Shown here piece by piece: positions 5,156-10,422 of a stretch of DNA of 10,422 bases. The DNA lies in the NCBI GenBank assembly GCA_046297395.1, contig JBKCNM010000040.1, positions 1-10,422 on the forward strand, in the 5' to 3' direction. This DNA comes from JBEICQ01 sp046297395. Lineage in GTDB: Bacteria > Bacteroidota > Bacteroidia > UBA4408. Positions within the stretch are counted from its first letter, which is position 1. Each line of letters begins with the position of its first letter. The notes under the pieces are model-generated. The model did no database searches, was not told the DNA's origin, and worked only from the letters and a program-made list of their open reading frames with translations. Made by a program: the position numbers and the translations under genes.

Positions 5156-7101
5156 AATATTTTACACTCCGTACGACGGTTTTTCTTGCGTCCCTCTTCA
5201 TTGTCATTGGGCGCAATAGGTTGCGTGTCGCCATACCCTTTGTAAACAATCCTATCGGCGGGAATGTTCCTGCTCACCAAAAAATCTACCACGGATTTTG
5301 CTCGGTTTTCACTGAGCACTTTGTTTTTCTGGGCATCTCCAACATTGTCAGTATGTCCGCTAATCTCAACTTTCATGGCAGGATTGGTCTGCATAAGGGA
5401 AATCAGTTTATTGATTTCGGAGTGACTCTCAGGTTTCAGTTCAAAAGAGCCCGTGGCGAAAAAAATATTGTTCATCACCATTTTGCTGCCCGGCTTGATC
5501 GGACTTAATCCTACATCCAGCACATGAGGTTTCAGGCTGCTTCCTGCACCCAGGGAGAAATTTTGAGAAAAAAACAAATACCCTTTTTTCGAACAGGTAA
5601 AGGCATAGTCGTGGCCCGAGGGCAGGCACACCAGGTACTCTCCATTCCCCGGATTGGAATAGCTGCTCACCACCACTTTTCCTGTGGCCAGGTCGGTGAG
5701 TTCAAAAGCAGCTTCAATCGGACTGCGCGAATCCTGGTCGTATACTTTTCCTTTTACATAGGTAACCGGTGCAGGTCTTGCAGCCGGATAAAGATCGAAG
5801 CGGTAGATATCGGTTTTGCCAAATCCATCTTTTCTCTCAGAATCGTAATAGGCACGAGTGCCATCAGCACTCACAATCAAAGAACTTTCTTCTCCGGAAG
5901 AGTTGATGGGGTAGCCCAAATTTACGGGAGAAGAAAATTGTGCGTCTATGCTTTTGCGACGACTCACAAGCAAATCCTTTTTACCCATGGAAGTCCATCC
6001 GTCAGAAGAAAAATAGAGGGTGAGGTTGTCGGGATGGATAAATGGCGAGATCTCCGAGTCGGGTGTATTCACGCTGTCTCCCATGTTTTGTGCGGCACCC
6101 CAGTTTCCGTCAGCCTGTAGTTTCGAAAAATAAATATCCTCGCGACCCTTGCCACCCGGCCTGTTGCTCACAAAATACAAGGTTCGTCCGTCTGAGGAGA
6201 TACAGGGTTGCGATTCCCAATATTTGCTGTTGATGGCGTTTCCAATGTTGCGGGGACGACTCCACTGATCGCCGTTTTTGATAGAGAAAAAAATATCACA
6301 ACTACCTAAACCCTTTCTTCCTTCGGGATATTCTCCTGCTACATCTGCACAACAGGTAAACAAGAGCGTTTGTCCATCCGGAGAAATATTTTCTGCACCT
6401 TCATTGTTTCTTGTGTTCACTGGAGAACCCAGATTGATTCGCTTTTGCCACACATTGTTTTTGAATGTGCTTTGATAAAAATCCTCGGTAAGCTGATTGG
6501 CAAATGATTCAGCACGATTGGTGTCTGTGGGAGCCCTCAGGGTAAATACCAGCTTTGTTTCATCTGCTGTGATGGCAGGGAGATACTCTTCGAAGCGAGA
6601 ATTCACACCGGGGCCCAAATTCACGGGCAAAAAAGGAACGGGATGTTTGATGGCTTCTGCAGCAAACCTGGCATTGCGTTGGTTTTTACGCGCCTTTGTT
6701 TGCAGGTTGGGAGCAGATTTTACTTTTAAAAATAGTGTGAGCACGGAATCTGCAGCGCGGTATTTCTCCAGCTTCATCAGTTCCTCGGCAAGCGAGTTGT
6801 AGTTGATAGGAAAAAATGATGGGTTTATTTCCAAGGCTTTTCGGTAACACATCGAGGCATCGGCCGGCTTGTTCATGGAGGAATACAAGTCGCCCATCAC
6901 AGTCCAGGCTTCCACAAATTTGGGTTCACGGGCAACTGCCTCCCGCATGATTTCTATTGCCTTTTGGTTTTCACCCCGGTCAGCCATGTCAAGGGCTTCC
7001 TTTAAGAGCCTGATGGCTTTTTTGTCTTCAATACTGAATTTTTCCTGGGCGCTGCTGCAGATGACAAGCAGCATGAGAATAAAAAATAAATACCCTCTCA
7101 T
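5152..7101 (-). CDS. TPR-PD40-CRD-OmpA family periplasmic protein (PorE-like architecture)
   Basis: A 649-residue exported protein, expected in the periplasm and bound to peptidoglycan. A signal peptide occupies residues 1-18 (hydrophobic LFFILMLLVIC, likely cut after SSA). TPR-like helices cover about 22-125. Beta-propeller PD40 repeats cover about 165-435, with blades such as ISPDGQTLLFT (239-249), ISSDGRTLYFVSNR (301-314) and IHPDNLTLYFSSD (355-367). A carboxypeptidase-regulatory-like beta-sandwich lies at 448-520. The OmpA C-terminal domain is at 543-649, with Asp585 in GHTDNVG and Arg600 in SENRAKSV as the usual diaminopimelate-binding pair, ending EGRKKNRR. This domain order is that of the type IX secretion protein PorE, but many Bacteroidota paralogues share it. 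PorE is a lipoprotein, and Cys15 here does not sit in a good lipobox. The gene overlaps queE and mqnE by 4 bp (ATGA) at either end. Architecture is sure; the precise role is not. Confidence 0.92.
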   Translation of the reverse strand: MRGYLFFILMLLVICSSAQEKFSIEDKKAIRLLKEALDMADRGENQKAIEIMREAVAREPKFVEAWTVMGDLYSSMNKPADASMCYRKALEINPSFFPINYNSLAEELMKLEKYRAADSVLTLFLKVKSAPNLQTKARKNQRNARFAAEAIKHPVPFLPVNLGPGVNSRFEEYLPAITADETKLVFTLRAPTDTNRAESFANQLTEDFYQSTFKNNVWQKRINLGSPVNTRNNEGAENISPDGQTLLFTCCADVAGEYPEGRKGLGSCDIFFSIKNGDQWSRPRNIGNAINSKYWESQPCISSDGRTLYFVSNRPGGKGREDIYFSKLQADGNWGAAQNMGDSVNTPDSEISPFIHPDNLTLYFSSDGWTSMGKKDLLVSRRKSIDAQFSSPVNLGYPINSSGEESSLIVSADGTRAYYDSERKDGFGKTDIYRFDLYPAARPAPVTYVKGKVYDQDSRSPIEAAFELTDLATGKVVVSSYSNPGNGEYLVCLPSGHDYAFTCSKKGYLFFSQNFSLGAGSSLKPHVLDVGLSPIKPGSKMVMNNIFFATGSFELKPESHSEINKLISLMQTNPAMKVEISGHTDNVGDAQKNKVLSENRAKSVVDFLVSRNIPADRIVYKGYGDTQPIAPNDNEEGRKKNRRTECKIL

Positions 7102-7757
7102 GGGATATGCATGAATTTATGTGTTTGTAATGAGATACTCCATTGGGTATGCGCCTTGGCATAAGCTACTAAATCGTTCATGAGCATATTCATCTTGCTC
7201 CACTCAGGTTGCAGAAATAATCGTACACACGGGTTCAGGGCAAGACAAGCCTTTGCTTGTTCTTCGGCCCACATAAAATCGTGCTTGTTGTGAATAATGC
7301 ATTTTAATTCGGAGGCCTTTGGATAGTTCACCGACAAGGGCGGCTGGTTTTTCTTCGGAGAAAGGCAAACCCAGTCCCATGCGCCGGTAAGCGGATAGGC
7401 TCCGGAAGTTTCAATAAATGTTTGCATGCCGGCGTTCTTAAAAATACCGGTAAGGTAATCCATGGGATACATGGAAGGTTCACCGCCGGTAACCACCACT
7501 GCAGGAGCACCGCATTCGATGGCCTGCAAGAGTAGGCTGTCAACACTTGTTAAGGGGTGCAGATGTGCATTCCAGCTTTCTTTGACATCACACCAGTGGC
7601 ATCCCACATCACATCCACCCACCCGTAAAAAAAAAGCAGGTTTTCCGGTGTTTGCACCTTCACCCTGTATGGTATAAAAGGCTTCCATCACCGGCAGTTT
7701 TCTGCCTTCCTCAAACAATGATGAATCAGTAATAAGTTGCGATTCTTTGGCTTGCAT
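7098..7757 (-). CDS. queE: 7-carboxy-7-deazaguanine synthase QueE
   Basis: This radical SAM enzyme contracts the ring of 6-carboxytetrahydropterin to 7-carboxy-7-deazaguanine, a step towards preQ0 and tRNA queuosine. The 219-residue protein has the early substrate/SAM segment FYTIQGEGANTGKPAFFLR (27-45), the cluster motif CX3CX2C at Cys49, Cys53 and Cys56 (GGCDVGCHWCD), VTGGEPSMYP (89-98), LSPKKN (132-137) and the typical C-terminal QTHKFMHIP. The CX3CX2C spacing is the common form, not the long CX14CX2C of E. coli. The ATG at 7757 gives the expected length, and an AGGA lies about 12 bases upstream, rather far. Its stop overlaps the start of the OmpA-family gene as ATGA. No queC, queD or queF is next to it, so the rest of the pathway must be elsewhere. 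The call is secure. Confidence 0.95.
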   Translation of the reverse strand: MQAKESQLITDSSLFEEGRKLPVMEAFYTIQGEGANTGKPAFFLRVGGCDVGCHWCDVKESWNAHLHPLTSVDSLLLQAIECGAPAVVVTGGEPSMYPMDYLTGIFKNAGMQTFIETSGAYPLTGAWDWVCLSPKKNQPPLSVNYPKASELKCIIHNKHDFMWAEEQAKACLALNPCVRLFLQPEWSKMNMLMNDLVAYAKAHTQWSISLQTHKFMHIP

Positions 7758-7804
7758 GAAAAGAGATTCCTATGTTAAGTACCAAAATGATGCCGTAAAA
7801 AAAA

Positions 7805-8263
7805 TCAGTATTTATTAACCAGATAAACACCCCCAACAAGCATGAGCGTTCCTGCAATTCGTTGCCAGTTGATGGCGTGAATGGGACTGTTGAGCAAACC
7901 AAACTGATCGATGAACAGTGCTGCAAACATCTGCCCCATTAAAATAAGTACGGTTACATTGCCGATGCCAAGCTTGCCTGCAGCCAGCATGCTCAAAAGA
8001 ATATATCCTGCGCCCATCATTCCTCCAAGGTACATCCACCATGCCGGTTTACTAAGTTGTTCGGAAGCTGGCAATGGACTGCGGATGATGCCAATATACA
8101 GGAGCATAAATAAAAACGCCACCACAAAAACAATTTGCGATGACCAGTAGGGACTCTGTAAATTTTTACCAAGGCCGGCATTCATTGCGGCCTGAAAAGG
8201 AATCAGTAATCCGGCAATCACAGCCATGATTGAGTACACCAAAGTATCGTTCATTTTTTTCAT
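7805..8263 (-). CDS. DMT-family transporter, YdcZ/DUF606 type
   Basis: This is a small inner-membrane protein of the drug/metabolite transporter superfamily. From the ATG at 8263 it has 152 residues and five hydrophobic segments, at about 8-28, 42-60, 76-97, 101-121 and 134-150. That is the half-size (single EamA-like domain) form typical of DUF606 proteins, which are thought to act as dimers. Family traits are the N-terminal IPFQAAMNAGLGK (21-33), the middle WWMYLGGMMGAGYI (75-88) and the final GGVYLVNKY. The open frame extends to a TTG at 8275, and an ATG at 8254 is also possible; 8263 is a compromise. The substrate is unknown. The gene is 47 bp upstream of queE on the same strand and may be the first gene of that operon. 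Upstream, 8264-8465 is non-coding with no convincing promoter that I can point to. Confidence 0.88.
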   Translation of the reverse strand: MKKMNDTLVYSIMAVIAGLLIPFQAAMNAGLGKNLQSPYWSSQIVFVVAFLFMLLYIGIIRSPLPASEQLSKPAWWMYLGGMMGAGYILLSMLAAGKLGIGNVTVLILMGQMFAALFIDQFGLLNSPIHAINWQRIAGTLMLVGGVYLVNKY

Positions 8264-8465
8264 TTGGAGCTGCAAATTTGCTCAAATAAAACGAATAATG
8301 TTAGGTAGGGCAGCAGGGGAGTGGAAGGACTGCCAAAGAATCGCTTTGATTGATGCGTGTAAAATAAGCCCTGAAACAAATTCAGACATGGCTTCTCCCT
8401 CCTTAAAAAACAGTGAGTAAAGGGGAATGTTTGGGTTTTGCAAACCTGGTGGGGAAGATTGCTCC

Positions 8466-9170
8466 TCAGAGCACATCAAAGATATTTTTTACACCGATGT
8501 ATCTGGTTCGAATAAATCCTTCTGCATGCGCAACACCGATGTATCTGCCAAGTGCAGAGGTACGGCTGAGCACCATGTCCATAAACTGTGCACTCGAGAT
8601 GGGCGTTTGAGGGCCCTTGTCGCTGGGTTTATAAAACTGAGAATCATATGCCTTGATGGCCTTTTCTTTGTCTTCAACAGCCTCAGAAATATCCACCAAA
8701 AAATCAGGATGCAGATACATGTCCTGAATGTAAAAATGCACTGCACGGGGTCGCCATGCATCGAGCCCCGGTGTTTCTATTTTCTGAAGACCTGCATAAA
8801 AGGAAGCTTCAAGCACCATTTTGGAAGCCCTTGCATGATCGGGATGACGATCTTCGGGTGCATTACAGAGGATGATTTCGGGTTTGAGTCGCCGAATCAC
8901 TTCTACAATAGCCAACATGTTTTCTTTGCTGTGTGTAAAAAAACCATCGGGTAAACCCAGGTTTTCTCTATGGCTGAGTTGCATGATTCCTGAGGCTTTT
9001 TCAGCTTCCAATTTTCTGGTCTCCGTGCTGCCTCTTGTGCCCAATTCTCCTTGAGTGAGGTCAATAATTCCGGTGGTTTTCCCCATGCGCCTGCACATAA
9101 TCAGGGAGCCGCTGCAGGCAAGCTCCACATCATCGGGATGTGCGGCAAAAGCCAGAATATCAGTCTTCAT
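8466..9170 (-). CDS. bshB1: Bacillithiol biosynthesis deacetylase BshB1
   Basis: This zinc-dependent enzyme of the PIG-L/LmbE family removes the acetyl group from GlcNAc-malate to give GlcN-malate, the second step of bacillithiol synthesis. The 234-residue protein has the metal and catalytic motif AHPDDVE at 10-16 (His11, Asp13, Asp14), and the third zinc ligand region RHPDH at 108-112. The BshB1 features GELGTRGS (41-48), LGLPDG (71-76) and QDMYLHPDFLVDIS (149-162) separate it from generic LmbE proteins. I chose the ATG at 9170, which gives the typical MKTDILAFAAHPDD start; the frame opens earlier at a TTG at 9200, but that extension is unlike the family. The start lies inside the PAP2 gene end (11-bp overlap), so translation is likely coupled. 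It implies that bacillithiol is the low-molecular-weight thiol here; bshA and bshC are not in the window. Confidence 0.94.
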   Translation of the reverse strand: MKTDILAFAAHPDDVELACSGSLIMCRRMGKTTGIIDLTQGELGTRGSTETRKLEAEKASGIMQLSHRENLGLPDGFFTHSKENMLAIVEVIRRLKPEIILCNAPEDRHPDHARASKMVLEASFYAGLQKIETPGLDAWRPRAVHFYIQDMYLHPDFLVDISEAVEDKEKAIKAYDSQFYKPSDKGPQTPISSAQFMDMVLSRTSALGRYIGVAHAEGFIRTRYIGVKNIFDVL

Positions 9171-9906
9171 GTCGCAAAAGTACCAATTTATGTCCCCCAA
9201 TCGGAATGTTTATGAGTGCCTGTATCAAAACAATGGCGAAGCAGGCTCCTGCGAAATATCCTGCCAATATATCACCCGGAAAATGCGCCCCCAGATAGAT
9301 ACGCGAGTATCCTACCAACAATACATAGCAGAAAAGCATGGAGAGAAGTACCCGGCGTCCGCGAAAGAGCATGGCAAGAAACAAGGCAAGCGCCATGCTG
9401 TTGGAGGCATGGCTGGAATAAAATCCGAATAAACCACCACATCCTCCTGGACTTCTCACCCATTGCCTGCAGGCAGCATGATGACAGGGTCTTTCGCGCC
9501 CGACGCTTCGTTTTACCAGCCCGGCCGCCTGGTCGCTCAGGGTAATGAGCAGGGCAATACTGAGTAAAATTTTTACAAATTGTTTTTTATAGGCGCTGTA
9601 GCAAAAATAGGCCAACAGCAGATAGAAGGGAATCCATGCCCAGCGGTTGCTGATGAGCATGAAGAAAACATCTGCTTCCCTGCTGTGAAACGATTGCAGG
9701 AGACGAAGCAGGCTACACTCAATCGCAAACATGAAGGTGTAGTTTCCGAGCAAAAACTGGGTCTTTCCGCAAGCCGTTTTTTGTACTTGCTGGGCTTTTG
9801 CATAGGCCATAATATGCTGCAATGTTTGTGCAGATGGCACTTTGCGAAATTGATTTTTTTTGTGAGCTGAGGAAGATTTTGAAGAGGAGGAGTAAGTTTT
9901 TAGCAT
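9160..9906 (-). CDS. PAP2-family membrane phosphatase
   Basis: This is an integral membrane acid phosphatase of the lipid phosphate phosphatase group; possible substrates are undecaprenyl diphosphate or phosphatidylglycerol phosphate. The three signature motifs are visible: KRSVGRERP (132-140), SSHAS (164-168, with catalytic His166; SSH in place of the usual PSGH/PSSH form) and SRIYLGAHFPGD (201-212, with His208 and Asp212). Hydrophobic segments lie at about 78-103, 112-131, 170-182, 187-200 and 213-233. The ATG at 9906 gives 248 residues with a Ser/Lys-rich, non-hydrophobic N-terminus of 58 residues. Relatives in Bacteroidota are often near 190 residues and start shortly before the LLRLLQSFHS helix, so the ATG at 9732 is a serious alternative. 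The upstream DUF423 gene ends 49 bp before the longer start. The 3' end overlaps bshB1. The family is sure; the start is uncertain. Confidence 0.88.
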   Translation of the reverse strand: MLKTYSSSSKSSSAHKKNQFRKVPSAQTLQHIMAYAKAQQVQKTACGKTQFLLGNYTFMFAIECSLLRLLQSFHSREADVFFMLISNRWAWIPFYLLLAYFCYSAYKKQFVKILLSIALLITLSDQAAGLVKRSVGRERPCHHAACRQWVRSPGGCGGLFGFYSSHASNSMALALFLAMLFRGRRVLLSMLFCYVLLVGYSRIYLGAHFPGDILAGYFAGACFAIVLIQALINIPIGGHKLVLLRHED

Positions 9907-9955
9907 AGGCGTTTTTCAGTGCTTACAACGCATGTAATTGGGGTTTATTGTCATC

Positions 9956-10351
9956 CTATTGGTTTTTTTTCCACATCCTGATTCCGGCGCTTAACCAGGC
10001 CAGCATCAGCAGGCTGCCTCCCATGGGTGTTACCGGGCCAAGCCATCTTACCAATGCGCTATCAATGCCTGCAGCCGGAAGCAAAACCAAGAGGTAAACC
10101 GATCCTGCAAACAAACAAGTGCCGATGAGCATCAGGCGGCGACTCAGCAGGAGGGAGACAGAAGAAAATTGTTCAATGAATAGCAGGATAAAAATACCGG
10201 TGGTTCCATAGAAATGATAACGAACCGCCGTTTCATAGGAGGCAAGTTTTTCTGAAGAAACAAGGGGTTTTAATCCATGTGCACCAAAAGCACCCAGCAG
10301 GATGCAAAGGAACATGAGCAGACAGGGGAGGAAAAAGCGGCGGGTATCCAT
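9956..10351 (-). CDS. DUF423 family small membrane protein (YgdD/TMEM256-like)
   Basis: A 131-residue inner-membrane protein of unknown biochemical function. Four hydrophobic segments are visible at about 6-24, 50-68, 73-92 and 105-125. The family hallmark GAFGAHGL is at 20-27. The conserved YETAVRYHFYG follows at 39-49, FAGSVYLL is at 81-88, and the GPVTPMGGSLLMLAW ending is at 105-119. Length and topology are normal for the family. The ATG at 10351 lies about 28 bp after a TAnnTTTG box on the same strand, which fits it as the first gene of the DUF423-PAP2-bshB1 run. I cannot assign a function beyond the family. Confidence 0.92.
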   Translation of the reverse strand: MDTRRFFLPCLLMFLCILLGAFGAHGLKPLVSSEKLASYETAVRYHFYGTTGIFILLFIEQFSSVSLLLSRRLMLIGTCLFAGSVYLLVLLPAAGIDSALVRWLGPVTPMGGSLLMLAWLSAGIRMWKKNQ

Positions 10352-10378
10352 TGAATTGAATGAGCAGACCTAAAGGTT

Positions 10379-10386
10379 CAAAAATA
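10379..10386 (-). promoter_or_regulatory. Bacteroidota-type -7 promoter box for the DUF423-PAP2-bshB1 operon
   Basis: Read on the - strand the box is TATTTTTG, an exact match to the Bacteroidota -7 consensus TAnnTTTG. It would place the transcript start near 10371, about 20 bases before the ATG. A -33 TTTG at the right spacing is not clear (ATTC at 19 bp). The interval upstream of the box contains two tandem ATTGTGA units (10388-10401, + strand). The match is by eye and the box is short. Confidence 0.5.
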
Positions 10387-10422
10387 CATTGTGAATTGTG
10401 AAATGGAATCCTAAACGTGCGC

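Noticed and set aside
8430..8450. GGTTT-TGC-AAACC hairpin after bshB1 as a terminator
   Set aside because: It has only a short stem and no T-run follows on the - strand.
9175..9182. TACTTTTG on the - strand, an exact TAnnTTTG box just before bshB1
   Set aside because: It lies 4 bases before the ATG and inside the PAP2 coding end; no -33 element is seen. Coupling to PAP2 explains bshB1 expression better.

Overview
The window looks like a Bacteroidota chromosome. It carries the futalosine-route menaquinone gene mqnE, a bacillithiol deacetylase (bshB1), a TPR / PD40 propeller / carboxypeptidase-regulatory / OmpA protein of a type typical of the phylum, and one good TAnnTTTG promoter box. Genus cannot be named from what is visible.

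Bases 1 to about 3800 form an accessory island that is visibly more AT-rich than the rest. It holds three unrelated single genes, all on the + strand: a Fic-family AMPylase-type protein, a membrane-anchored PP2C/SpoIIE-type phosphatase, and a 191-residue protein with a possible transglutaminase-like Cys/His/Asp triad. They are separated by near-identical intergenic modules of about 265 bp. The two complete modules match at about 216 of 227 ungapped positions. Each module reads, in order, a gene-end segment, an intrinsic terminator, a GC hairpin, an AT-rich hairpin, and a Shine-Dalgarno plus ATG motif. The left edge of the island has only the right half of a module and the right edge only the left half, with an 11-bp direct repeat at the two edges. 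This is the layout of a gene-cassette array, but no integrase, transposase or canonical attC site is visible. It is the most interesting part of the window.

Bases 3974 to about 8263 hold four - strand genes. A YdcZ-type transporter gene is followed after 47 bp by queE, which overlaps the OmpA-family gene by ATGA, which in turn overlaps mqnE by ATGA. The last three are very probably translationally coupled. This operon converges on the array, and the symmetrical terminator of the last module can serve both.

Bases 8466 to 10422 hold a second - strand operon: a DUF423 membrane protein, a PAP2-family phosphatase, and bshB1, whose start overlaps the PAP2 stop by 11 bp. A TAnnTTTG promoter box with a tandem ATTGTGA repeat lies just upstream of the DUF423 gene.
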